A stretch of 64,000 bases of DNA from CAZOVB01 sp046541415. Its GTDB lineage: Bacteria > Planctomycetota > Phycisphaerae > SM23-33. Shown in pieces: positions 1-7,635 of the stretch. The DNA lies in assembly GCA_046541415.1 (NCBI GenBank), contig JBKHDI010000001.1, forward strand, positions 62,001 to 126,000, written 5' to 3'. Position numbers and translations under genes: made by a program. Numbering within the stretch: position 1 is the stretch's first letter; each line of letters starts with the position of its first letter. The notes under the pieces were generated by a model that worked only from the letters and a program-made list of their open reading frames with translations, did no database searches and was not told the origin of the DNA.

Positions 1-267
1 GGCCGCAGAGGCGTCTCCGGTCGGTTGACTGCCGCTGAGGTCGGCCCGTCCGCCCGAGCCGGTGGCAGCTGGGTATAGGCCGGTCTGCAGCGACGCCCGG
101 GCCGGGCCGCAGACCGGATTGGGGCTGAAGGCCCGCAGAAACTGCACGCCCCGGGCGGCGAGGCGGTCCAGATTCGGCGTGGTTTCCAGAGGCTGGCCGT
201 AACAGCCGATCGAGTCGGGCCTCTGCTGATCGGTGAAAAAGACGACGAGGTTCGGTTGTTTCGACAT
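1..267 (-). CDS. Type I sulfatase, N-terminal part (runs off left edge)
   Basis: The first 89 codons of a formylglycine-dependent sulfatase that hydrolyses sulfate esters; the rest lies beyond the window edge. The ATG is at 267. Residues 53-59 read CGPARAS and are followed by TG at 62-63, matching the CxPxRxS sulfatase signature in which the Cys is oxidised to formylglycine. FTDQQR at residues 11-16 is the N-terminal metal-site strand, with Gln where many sulfatases have a second Asp. No signal peptide is visible, so the protein may be cytoplasmic or the true start may differ. The substrate cannot be told from this fragment; sulfated glycans are likely, given the glycosidases elsewhere in the window. 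Confidence 0.85.
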   Translation of the reverse strand, partial: MSKQPNLVVFFTDQQRPDSIGCYGQPLETTPNLDRLAARGVQFLRAFSPNPVCGPARASLQTGLYPAATGSGGRADLSGSQPTGDASAA

Positions 268-408
268 CCCGTTAGCTTACCGCATGCAGACGGGCTCTGC
301 ATTCCGGTTTTGTATGATCCCTGTCTTGAATGCGGCGGTCACCCAGGCAGCAGGCGGATCGGCCCAAAGGCGGGCAAGGGGGATGGGCCGTTTGCCGCCT
401 AACGAAAA

Positions 409-434
409 ATGCCCGCTGCAGAAGCAACGGGCAT
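409..434 (-). terminator. Rho-independent terminator of tRNA-Ala(CGC)
   Basis: Read on the minus strand, ATGCCCG and CGGGCAT arms enclose TTGC-TTCT-GCAG and are followed by a T-run (TTTTTCG). It starts 6 bases past the tRNA 3' end. The hairpin core is nearly identical to the terminator of the second tRNA-Ala at 42198-42240. Confidence 0.8.
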
Positions 435-439
435 CCAGA

Positions 440-512
440 TGGAGCCGAGGGGATTCGAACCCCTGACCTACGCATTGCGAACGCGTCGCTCTCCCAGCTG
501 AGCTACGGCCCC
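440..512 (-). tRNA. tRNA-Ala (anticodon CGC)
   Basis: A 73-base cloverleaf on the minus strand: acceptor GGGGCCG pairing with CGGCTCC (one G-T pair), D-stem GCTC/GAGC, anticodon stem ACGCG/TGCGT around loop TTCGCAA (anticodon CGC, reads GCG), T-loop TTCGAAT on a 5-bp stem, and discriminator A. The 3' CCA is not encoded. Confidence 0.95.
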
Positions 513-525
513 GGGTGAATTCGGG

Positions 526-553
526 AGTATATCCCAGCATCGGCCAACTGCAA
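526..553 (-). promoter_or_regulatory. Promoter of tRNA-Ala(CGC)
   Basis: On the minus strand, TTGCAG (548-553) is separated by 16 bases from TATACT (526-531). The expected start lies just before the mature tRNA 5' end at 512. This is a sigma-70-like match read by eye. Confidence 0.55.
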
Positions 554-582
554 AGTGAAATTCAGGCGGCACGAAGGATTTG

Positions 583-1626
583 TCAGCCTAGCCCATGCTT
601 GCAGGATGGTTCCGGTCCCAGGTAATTGCCCGTCGCTGCGTAAGCGCGGGCCCGACAACCACCGCAAATGCCCTTGTAGCTGCATCGGCCGCAGGCGCCC
701 TGGAGCTTGTCGTAATCCCGAAGGTCGGCCAGGACGGCGCTGTCACGCCAGATGTCGGCCAGGGGCGTCTGCGTCACGTCGCCGCATTCAACGGGCAGGT
801 AGCCGCAGGGGAACACCTGCCCGACATGGGAGACGAAAACTACCGAGACCCCGCCCAGGCACCCTCTTGAATGGCCCGTATCCAGGCCCCGCTGGGCGGC
901 GATGCGGTAGTAGTGGGGGGCGCAGGTCGCCTTGATCTCCATCGACCTGCTCTGCTGGCGATCGACGATCCAGTTCAGCACGGCCTCGTAGCGATCGGGC
1001 GGCAGCTGGTGACTCGGGCCGATCTGCACGCCGCAGCCGACCGGGACCAGCAGGAACAGGTGCAGCGCCTCGGCCCCGATTTGTCCGGCCAGGGCGTAGA
1101 TCTCGTCGAGTTGCTGATCATTATGGGCGGCGATGGTGGCGTTGACCTGCAGGGGCACGGCCGCAGCTCGCAGGTGCGCCGCACCGGCCATGGCTTGCGC
1201 AAAGGCGCCGTCCACACCGCGGAAAGCATCGTGCGCAGCGGCGTCGGCCCCGTCGAAGCTGATCGAGACGCGACGGAAGCCCGCATTCCGGATCTGTTCG
1301 GCGATCCTCGCATCGACCAGCGTGCCATTGGTCGCCAGGGCGGTCGGCAGCGACAGCGATCGGGCGTAATCGGCCAGTTCCTGCCAGTCGTTCCGCATCA
1401 GCGGCTCGCCGCCGGAGAAGACGATGATCGGCATGCCCAGGGTGGCGGCCGAGTCGAGCACCGACTTGACCTGCGCCGTTGTCAATTCGTCCGGCTGGGC
1501 TTGGCCAGGATCCAGCCGCCTGCAATGCACGCAGGCCAGATTGCACCGCGCCGTGGACTCCCAGAACAGCAGACGCAGGGGCCTGGGCCCGTCAGTCTGG
1601 CCGATATGGCGCGAGGGGGGCGTCAC
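583..1626 (-). CDS. ahbD: Radical SAM/SPASM protein, AhbD-type heme synthase
   Basis: Likely converts Fe-coproporphyrin III to heme b by two oxidative decarboxylations, the last step of the siroheme-dependent heme pathway. Residues 28-35 carry the radical-SAM CxxxCxxC (CNLACVHC), followed by the SAM-binding GGEP. The C-terminus has a Cys-rich SPASM region for auxiliary Fe-S clusters (CGRC, CGGC and a late Cys). The N-terminal pattern LRLLFWESTARCNL is typical of AhbD/NirJ proteins. The start is GTG at 1626, inside the TGA stop of the upstream ahbC (GTGA overlap), so translation is probably coupled. NirJ-type proteins are close relatives; the AhbC partner favours heme b rather than heme d1. 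Confidence 0.85.
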   Translation of the reverse strand: MTPPSRHIGQTDGPRPLRLLFWESTARCNLACVHCRRLDPGQAQPDELTTAQVKSVLDSAATLGMPIIVFSGGEPLMRNDWQELADYARSLSLPTALATNGTLVDARIAEQIRNAGFRRVSISFDGADAAAHDAFRGVDGAFAQAMAGAAHLRAAAVPLQVNATIAAHNDQQLDEIYALAGQIGAEALHLFLLVPVGCGVQIGPSHQLPPDRYEAVLNWIVDRQQSRSMEIKATCAPHYYRIAAQRGLDTGHSRGCLGGVSVVFVSHVGQVFPCGYLPVECGDVTQTPLADIWRDSAVLADLRDYDKLQGACGRCSYKGICGGCRARAYAATGNYLGPEPSCKHGLG

Positions 1627-2816
1627 AGTGGCAGGTCTCCCTCGATTTCCGCATCGGTCAGATAGCAGGCAGGGTCATCTCCCCACAGGTTGCCCGTTGC
1701 CGCCTCGGCCCGGGCCCGCAGATTGCCATTGCACATCGGCAGAAAGCGGCAGTCCAGGCAGCGACATTCCAGGTGTTTGTGTCGGTCGCGCAGCTTTGCC
1801 AGCAGCTCGTTGTCCGGGTCTGTCCAGATCTCGCTGAAGGGACGATGCAGCACGTTGCCCAGCACCTTGTTGCGCCAGAACTGGTCGGGGTGCACGTTGC
1901 CGTTCCAGCTGACACAGCCGATGCCGACGCCCGTCGAGTTCCCGCCGTTCATTTGCAGCAGTTGCAGCGCATTGGCGGCCCGGGCCGGGTCTTCCTCCAG
2001 CAGACGCAGGTACAGGTAGGGCCCGTCGGCGTGGTTGTCGACGGTAAGCACCTCGACCTGCCTGCGATCGCGGTGCAGCCGGACTGTCCGGTCGATGATC
2101 CGGTCGATCGCCTCGCGGGTCTGGGCTGCGTCGAGTGAGTCGGTGCGGATCTGGTCGCCGCGGCCGGTGTAGGCCAGATGGTAGAAGCAGATCCGCGGGA
2201 TGTTCTTCTCTTCCAGCAGGTCGAACATGCCGTCTATGTCTTCCACGTTACGGCGGTTCAGCGTCAGACGCAGGCCGACCTTTACCCCGGCGGATTGACA
2301 GTTGTCTATGCCTTCCATCGCCCGATCGAACGCGCCGGCAACGCCCCGGAACTCGTCGTTGACCTCCCGCAGTCCGTCCAGGCTGATGCCCACGTAACTC
2401 AGGCCCGCTCGGGCGAAGGCGTCGGCCTTGACGGGCGTAATCAGCGTGCCATTGGTCGAAACCACCGCCCGCATGCCGGCCTGGCGGGCATGGCCGATCA
2501 TCTCCAGCAGGTCCGGACGCATGAGCGGCTCTCCACCGGAGATCAGCAGTACGGGACAGCCGAAGCAGGCCAGGTCGTCGATCATAGCCCGGGCCTGCTC
2601 GCCAGTCAGTTCATCCGGGGCCGGGTCGCAATTGCTGGCTGAGTAACAATGCGCGCAGCGTAGATTGCACGCCTTGGTGGAGTTCCAGACCACCACGGGC
2701 CTCTTGTCGGCCGAGAACTGCAGCAAATGGCTGGGCAGTTTCCCGCTGTCCCTGCCGTACCGCAACGGGTCTGATGCCTCGACAGTGCGACAGTAAAGTT
2801 TGGAGATTCCGATCAT
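1623..2816 (-). CDS. ahbC: Radical SAM protein, AhbC-type 12,18-didecarboxysiroheme deacetylase
   Basis: A 397-residue radical SAM enzyme expected to remove the acetate side chains of 12,18-didecarboxysiroheme, giving Fe-coproporphyrin III for AhbD. The N-terminus MIGISKLYCRTVE and the segment KLPSHLLQF are AhbC hallmarks. The radical-SAM cysteines are C50, C54 and C57 (CNLRCAHC), then SGGEPL, with a SPASM Cys cluster near the end (CRCLDC, PMC). The ATG at 2816 is chosen because the longer reading frame upstream crosses a promoter and has no family similarity. It forms a two-gene operon with ahbD. The ahbA/ahbB genes for the preceding decarboxylation are not in this window. Confidence 0.88.
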   Translation of the reverse strand: MIGISKLYCRTVEASDPLRYGRDSGKLPSHLLQFSADKRPVVVWNSTKACNLRCAHCYSASNCDPAPDELTGEQARAMIDDLACFGCPVLLISGGEPLMRPDLLEMIGHARQAGMRAVVSTNGTLITPVKADAFARAGLSYVGISLDGLREVNDEFRGVAGAFDRAMEGIDNCQSAGVKVGLRLTLNRRNVEDIDGMFDLLEEKNIPRICFYHLAYTGRGDQIRTDSLDAAQTREAIDRIIDRTVRLHRDRRQVEVLTVDNHADGPYLYLRLLEEDPARAANALQLLQMNGGNSTGVGIGCVSWNGNVHPDQFWRNKVLGNVLHRPFSEIWTDPDNELLAKLRDRHKHLECRCLDCRFLPMCNGNLRARAEAATGNLWGDDPACYLTDAEIEGDLPL

Positions 2817-2860
2817 GGCAGGTCCGGCTGGGGGGGTGTTACGTCTATACGGCGGGGTGC

Positions 2861-2890
2861 ATTCTAGCAGAACCCCGAGTCCTGCCCCAA
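2861..2890 (-). promoter_or_regulatory. Putative promoter of ahbC-ahbD
   Basis: On the minus strand, TTGGGG (2885-2890) is followed after 18 bases by TAGAAT (2861-2866), about 45 bases upstream of the ahbC ATG. It lies in the gap after the poly-Asp gene, so the heme genes may be transcribed on their own. Confidence 0.45.
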
Positions 2891-2919
2891 CGCCTGTCTT
2901 GCAATTCCGGCCGTCCTGC

Positions 2920-4026
2920 TCAGTTGCCGAACTGGAAGGCCTCGTCCAGCAGCTTAAAGCCCAGTTGGGTCTGGGTGACCACGAGCCTGCCGTTGACGAT
3001 CTTGACCGACCCCTTGCCCAGGGGATACCACATGTCATCGCCGATGGCGTTCTTGATTATCGCGATGATGCTGTCGCGGTTGCGCGTCTTGAGCCGTTCG
3101 AGCTCATCCAGCCCGCCGCGGTCGTCATCATCGTCGTCGTCATCGTCGTCATCGTCATCGTCGAAATCGAAGCCGTCATCGTCGTCATCATCGTCGTCGT
3201 TGTTCGGCAGGGCCGGCAGGGGGTCCGGGCCCTTGAAGTTGCGGATGGGCATCAGCGCGTGCTTGATGTCGTAGATGCGGGTCTGGGTTTTCTGGTTCAG
3301 GGCCTGCCCGGTGGCGATGGTGACAACGCCGCCGTCGACGACCCAGTAGACGCTGGAGAACGTGTCGCGGTTGGCGTTGAGCTGGGCCATGACCACGTCG
3401 AGCACCCGGGCGGCGGATACGTTGTTGAGCTTCAGCTGGATGGGTGTGTCCGGGCTGATGCCCTCCAGTTCCAGCGAGGCCCAGTTGACGTGGAAGTTCT
3501 GCTCTGTTGTTGTCCGCATGAACTGGACCACGTCGCGCAGGGCGATGTTGTCGAAGTCATACTGGACCTGGCTGCGCCGGGCCGGCTGTTTGCCCCTGGC
3601 GGCCTCGACGGCAGTGCCAACGGCGGGAAGGGTGCGCACGCGGCGATCGCGCCCGGCCTGGGATCGAAGCAGGAGGTACCGCTGCTGGCTGGTTACCAGG
3701 ATCTTGCCGTCGTGGACCAGCCATGTCAGGGGCTTTCCCTGCGGGGAGACGCGCACCAGCAGCGTATCCAGCAGGGCTGCGGGTTTGACCTCGCGCCGGG
3801 CTATGCGGACAGGGGTATCCAGCGACACGCCATAGCTCTCCAGCGTGCGGGCGTCGATGTGGACCTTCATGTCGACCTTGCTGCCGACCCACGCCAGGGC
3901 CTGGCCCAGCGTGGCCGGGATGCCCGCGGTGGAGACCGGCTGCTTCATCGGATCGGCCTTCTCGGCCGCCGCCGGGGCGAGCGAGAGGAGTGTCAGCAAG
4001 GCTGCGATCGAGAGTTGCTGTTTCAT
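2920..4026 (-). CDS. Secreted protein with long poly-aspartate tracts
   Basis: A 368-residue protein with a signal peptide (MKQQLSIAALLTLL..., cleavage near APAAA). No confident family. The middle has two regions reminiscent of the short beta-alpha N domains of secretins and STN proteins (residues about 45-110 and 150-250, e.g. DIALRDV-like and 'ISPDTPIQLKL'). Near residue 275 come 8 consecutive Asp, then GFDF, then 14 Asp, followed by a charged helix and a conserved-looking C-terminal segment ending in FQFGN. The ATG at 4026 has GGGAG upstream. The acidic block may bind divalent cations or act as a repulsive linker (inference). No membrane-spanning segment is seen after the signal peptide. 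Confidence 0.75.
   Translation of the reverse strand: MKQQLSIAALLTLLSLAPAAAEKADPMKQPVSTAGIPATLGQALAWVGSKVDMKVHIDARTLESYGVSLDTPVRIARREVKPAALLDTLLVRVSPQGKPLTWLVHDGKILVTSQQRYLLLRSQAGRDRRVRTLPAVGTAVEAARGKQPARRSQVQYDFDNIALRDVVQFMRTTTEQNFHVNWASLELEGISPDTPIQLKLNNVSAARVLDVVMAQLNANRDTFSSVYWVVDGGVVTIATGQALNQKTQTRIYDIKHALMPIRNFKGPDPLPALPNNDDDDDDDDGFDFDDDDDDDDDDDDDDRGGLDELERLKTRNRDSIIAIIKNAIGDDMWYPLGKGSVKIVNGRLVVTQTQLGFKLLDEAFQFGN
3121..3203 (-). repeat. GAC/GAT codon repeat encoding poly-Asp
   Basis: About 83 bases of near-pure GTC/ATC on the plus strand, which are GAC/GAT Asp codons on the coding strand, interrupted by the codons for GFDF. A low-complexity tract of this kind is prone to replication slippage, so its length may vary between strains. 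Confidence 0.85.
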
Positions 4027-4169
4027 GGTATCTCCCGCGGTTGGCTGGCCGCCGGATCGAACGGGCAGATCCGACATCAGCGAAGGCTGTCTCTGCTGTT
4101 CTAATTGTAGCCTGTCCGGGCGCAGAAAGGTTGCGCCGTCTTGATCCAGACAGCCTCGCTGCCCGGCGG

Positions 4170-5042
4170 TTAGTACATGCTTCGCAGATAACCCCGTGCG
4201 GTGGCAAACCAGCCCGTGCCCCAATGTCGCAGGCCGTGCAGCAGCAGCGAGGCTAGACCAACCGCAGTCAGATCGGCGGCGTTGGCCTCGATAAAGCTGA
4301 TCACGCTGGACGGGTGATTGCGCACGTGGAGCAGCTCGCAGTGTTCCATGTTGTCATCGGCCTTGCGGGCGCCTTCACGCAGTTCGGCCACGCCGGCATC
4401 GACGCAGACGTCGAAGATCATCTCCGGCTGGACGATGTGCTTGTCGCGAACCAGGCCCAGGCAGATCATCTCGGTAATCTTCTCGCCGGGCATGGCGCAC
4501 TCTTCCAGCAGTTCCTCGGCCATGGTCCGGAAGGGGCAGGGCAGTTGGTCAGGCTCCTCGGGAGGCTGGACGACGCCCCCGATCGGGTGGATCCGTCCGG
4601 CGTGGTAGTACACGTGCTCGCTGCGCCGCCCGAGCAGCAGGAAGCCGTCGTTGGTCTGCAGGGCCGCCGAGACGCCCAGGGCGTCGCCGAGGATGTCCGG
4701 GCCATACTCGTACCGCAGATGGGCGTGTGTCAGGTTGGTGCCCAGGAACGTCTTGAAGTCGATCGGGCCCAGATCTAGCGTCAGGTCGTCGCCGGTGGTC
4801 GAGCAGTCTTCCAATCGACACAGTTGGCCGTTGAACAGGCGACGGTCGGTCCCCTGGGCCTTTTCCATCTGCTCGGCCCAGGTCTTGTCGATCAACTCCG
4901 TCACAGCCTCGCTGACCGGACGGCTGAGAGTCGACCACTTGACCCGGACGCGCTCGGGGGGGTACTTCCCGACCATGTCCAGGAAGAAACGCCCGCAGTC
5001 GCGGACGCCTCCGTTGGTTTTGTGCACTTCGTATGCCTGCAA
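4170..5042 (-). CDS. Nudix-fold hydrolase-like protein
   Basis: A 290-residue protein with a central segment resembling a Nudix module: 'GRIHPIGG' followed by a helix containing AEELLEEC, which approximates REUxEExGU but replaces the first Arg. The layout (long N-terminal domain, then a degenerate Nudix box) recalls NUDT22-like UDP-sugar diphosphatases, but substrate and activity are not established. The start is TTG at 5042, preceded by AGAGGAAC at a good distance; no better in-frame ATG is available before the conserved region. It lies 29 bases downstream of hemB and is probably cotranscribed with it. Confidence 0.6.
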   Translation of the reverse strand: MQAYEVHKTNGGVRDCGRFFLDMVGKYPPERVRVKWSTLSRPVSEAVTELIDKTWAEQMEKAQGTDRRLFNGQLCRLEDCSTTGDDLTLDLGPIDFKTFLGTNLTHAHLRYEYGPDILGDALGVSAALQTNDGFLLLGRRSEHVYYHAGRIHPIGGVVQPPEEPDQLPCPFRTMAEELLEECAMPGEKITEMICLGLVRDKHIVQPEMIFDVCVDAGVAELREGARKADDNMEHCELLHVRNHPSSVISFIEANAADLTAVGLASLLLHGLRHWGTGWFATARGYLRSMY

Positions 5043-5071
5043 CGTCAGTTCCTCTGTATTCCCTTGTATTG

Positions 5072-6067
5072 TTATCCCCGGGACATCGCCCGGGCAAGAT
5101 CTTCGGCAAAGTAGGTGATGATCCAGTCTGCCCCGGCCCGCTTGATGGCCGTTACGGTCTCGGCCGCTGCGTCGGGCAGCTTCAGCCAGCCACGCTGGGC
5201 GGCGGCATGGAGCATGGCGTACTCGCCGCTGACCTGGTAGGCCGCCAGGGGCAGATCGAACCGCTGCCGGAGCGACTGGAGGATATCCAGGTAGGCCCCG
5301 GCGGGTTTGACCATCAGCATGTCCGCACCTTCGTCCACGTCACCTGCGGCTTCGAGCATCGCCTGCCGGCCGCTACGGTAGTCCATCTGATAGCTGCGCC
5401 GGTCGCCGGCTTGCGGGGCGCTGTCCGCGGCGTCCCGGAAAGGGCCGTACAGCGACGAAGCGAACTTCACCGCATAAGACAGAATCGCCGTCTGTTCGTG
5501 TCCGTCCCGGTCCAGGGCCTGGCGGATCGCTCCGACCTGGCCGTCCATCATCGCCGAGGGGGCGACCACGTCCGCCCCGCAGGCTGCGTGGGAAACCGCG
5601 ATCCGCCCGAGTGATTCTATCGCCCGGTCGTTCTCGACCGTCACAGTCCCGTCCGCCTGCTCGACCAGCGGGCCACAATGGCCATGGTCGGTGTATTCGC
5701 ACAGGCAGACGTCGGTGATTACCAGCAGCCCGGGCCATCGCTGTTTGATCTGTCCGACCAGTCGGCCGACCGGCTGGGTGTCATCCCAGGCGCTGCTGCC
5801 TTCGGCGTCCTTGCTTTCGGGCAGGCCGAACAGCAAGACTGTCCGAATGCCCAGATCCACCCACGTGCCGACCTTCGTTATCGCCTGATCGACCGACAGT
5901 TGGAACTGCCCGGGCATGGAGGCGATCTCGCGGGCCTGGGCTTTGCCGGGACAGACGAACAACGGCGCAACAAGCTGTCGGGCCGAGAGAAAGACCTCGG
6001 CCAGCGAGTCTCGCATTGTCGACGTCCGTCGGAGTCGACGCAAACGCCTGGCTGGATATCGGCTCAT
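5072..6067 (-). CDS. hemB: Delta-aminolevulinic acid dehydratase (porphobilinogen synthase)
   Basis: Condenses two 5-aminolevulinate molecules to porphobilinogen, the common tetrapyrrole precursor. It is 331 residues, the family's normal length. The zinc-type cysteine motif is present (C121, C123, C131 in DVCLCEYTDHGHCG), and both active-site lysines are recognisable: K201 in SYAVKFAS and K254 in LMVKPAG. The ATG at 6067 follows a clear promoter. It supplies the same tetrapyrrole pathway as the ahb genes 2.3 kb away, although it is transcribed separately. Confidence 0.95.
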   Translation of the reverse strand: MSRYPARRLRRLRRTSTMRDSLAEVFLSARQLVAPLFVCPGKAQAREIASMPGQFQLSVDQAITKVGTWVDLGIRTVLLFGLPESKDAEGSSAWDDTQPVGRLVGQIKQRWPGLLVITDVCLCEYTDHGHCGPLVEQADGTVTVENDRAIESLGRIAVSHAACGADVVAPSAMMDGQVGAIRQALDRDGHEQTAILSYAVKFASSLYGPFRDAADSAPQAGDRRSYQMDYRSGRQAMLEAAGDVDEGADMLMVKPAGAYLDILQSLRQRFDLPLAAYQVSGEYAMLHAAAQRGWLKLPDAAAETVTAIKRAGADWIITYFAEDLARAMSRG

Positions 6068-6139
6068 GGTTTCCCATTCAGCTGCCCCGATTGCGGCGTG
6101 GGCGACAATAAATACATAGTCGCTGGTGCAATCAGAGAC

Positions 6140-6168
6140 ACTATAGCAGATGCATAACGATATCTCAA
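6140..6168 (-). promoter_or_regulatory. Promoter of hemB
   Basis: On the minus strand, TTGAGA (6163-6168), a 17-base spacer, then TATAGT (6140-6145), leaving a leader of roughly 65 bases before the hemB ATG. A close sigma-70-like match. Confidence 0.6.
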
Positions 6169-6181
6169 GCCTGCGTTCGGG

Positions 6182-7606
6182 TCATTGGCCCTGCCGGCCA
6201 ACCGCTGCGGCGGGCAGGGGGGCCTGCAGGGTCATCGGACCCTCGGCGCCGCGATGGACGACAAACGGTGTCCCGCTTTCCTGGCCGCTGTCCTGGCGGA
6301 CACGCAGCGAGTAATCGCCGTAGAACCCGCGGAACCGGACCACGCCGTCGCCGTCGGTCCGCAGCTGCTGTCGGGTGGTCCAGTCTTCGTGGATCAACTT
6401 CTTGACGCGGTGGTAGACAGCCTTGGGCTCGTGGCTGGAGGCCTGGCCCCAGTCGATGCCCCAGCCCATCAGTCCCCAGAAGAAGAAGGCGTCGACGGCC
6501 GGGTGGCCGAACGCAGTGGTCAGGTAGTTTTCCACGTAGTCGGCCTGGAGATTGTCGATCTCCGCCTGGCTGAGCTTGCCGGTTTCCTCCAGCGCCTTGG
6601 TTCGGGCCCAGAACTCGGTAATGTGCAGCCCCAGACCGCAGGCGGACAACTCGTCATAGACAGCCGCCTGATCGGCGTGGCTGGCCCAGCCGCCGGTGTG
6701 CGACTGCAGGCCCATCGCGTCGGGGCAGGCGCCGGCCTCGGTCAGGGCGGCAAAGAGCTCCAGGTTCCGCTTGCGCTGCAGCGAGGGGACCACCTTCGTC
6801 CCGTCGGCGGCGACAGAACCGCGGTCCTCGTCCTTGCCCTGCAGTCCGTAGTCGTTGACGATGTACGTCGCGTCGGGGTCTTCCTCGCGAGCCCATCGGA
6901 GCACTTCGGCAATGTATTCGGCAATCAGCTCGGTCTTCTCCAGGTGCGGCCAGTTGCGCTGGGCGAGGTTCTTAAAGGCCGGCTCCCAGAGGGCTTCGTT
7001 GACCACGTCCCAGATCTTCACCCTTCCCCGCCCGGCGGCGATCAGCGTTCGGACGCGGACTTCGGCGAACTTCATCTGCGTCTCGTAGTCGTAGCGTTTG
7101 ACCCAGTCGGGCACGCACTTGTCGATCGACCAGAACAGCGGGTGACCCTTGACGGTCAGCCCCTCGCTCATGCCCCAGTCCACGCACCAGCGGAACCCGT
7201 CGTACTGCGGCTGGCCCTGAATGTCTTCGGTCTTGGCCCCGTCGTTACGGCCTCGCTCGGTCCAGTAGCACAGGGCAGTGCAGGCGTTGAGGCAGTCGGC
7301 GAAGAGTCGCTTGAAATAGCGGGCCTTGTCGGTCTGGCCCTCGCCGAAGCGGTACATCCGGTCCAGGCCCCAGAGCTGGTCGCCGAAGCAGAAGGCGTGC
7401 TTCTTGAGCACGACCTCTACAGGCACATTGGCCAGGGCCTGGCCTTGGCGATCCACCAGGCGCAGCTCGACGTCGCCCTTGCGGACCCGGTCGATCCTTC
7501 CCTTTGCTTCGCGGACCGCGGAGAGGGATTCCTCCGACATGCAGTCCTGCATGCCCGCTTCCATCCGCAGCCACTCTTCTCCGCCTTGTCCGATATTGTC
7601 ATTCAT
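6182..7606 (-). CDS. GH10 family endo-beta-1,4-xylanase-like enzyme
   Basis: A 474-residue retaining glycoside hydrolase of family 10. The acid/base Glu is E204 (WDVVNEALW) and the nucleophile is E331 (HITEFWA); HPLFW near residue 156 is the conserved GH10 substrate-site strand. An N-terminal segment of about 100 residues and a short C-terminal beta-rich extension flank the barrel. The ATG at 7606 follows GAAAGAGAG. No signal peptide is seen, which suggests action on imported oligosaccharides in the cytoplasm rather than on polymeric xylan. It lies 29 bases after argJ and may be read from the arg transcript. Confidence 0.85.
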   Translation of the reverse strand: MNDNIGQGGEEWLRMEAGMQDCMSEESLSAVREAKGRIDRVRKGDVELRLVDRQGQALANVPVEVVLKKHAFCFGDQLWGLDRMYRFGEGQTDKARYFKRLFADCLNACTALCYWTERGRNDGAKTEDIQGQPQYDGFRWCVDWGMSEGLTVKGHPLFWSIDKCVPDWVKRYDYETQMKFAEVRVRTLIAAGRGRVKIWDVVNEALWEPAFKNLAQRNWPHLEKTELIAEYIAEVLRWAREEDPDATYIVNDYGLQGKDEDRGSVAADGTKVVPSLQRKRNLELFAALTEAGACPDAMGLQSHTGGWASHADQAAVYDELSACGLGLHITEFWARTKALEETGKLSQAEIDNLQADYVENYLTTAFGHPAVDAFFFWGLMGWGIDWGQASSHEPKAVYHRVKKLIHEDWTTRQQLRTDGDGVVRFRGFYGDYSLRVRQDSGQESGTPFVVHRGAEGPMTLQAPLPAAAVGRQGQ

Positions 7607-7635
7607 CGTGTCTCTCTTTCCCAGGGCCCCTGAGA

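Noticed and set aside
3121..3203. Trinucleotide repeat considered as a CRISPR or satellite
   Set aside because: It has no spacers and stays in frame as Asp codons.
2800..4104. A plus-strand frame with Ile/Val-rich repeats opposite the poly-Asp gene
   Set aside because: The repeat is explained by Asp codons on the other strand, whose product has a signal peptide and ribosome-binding site.
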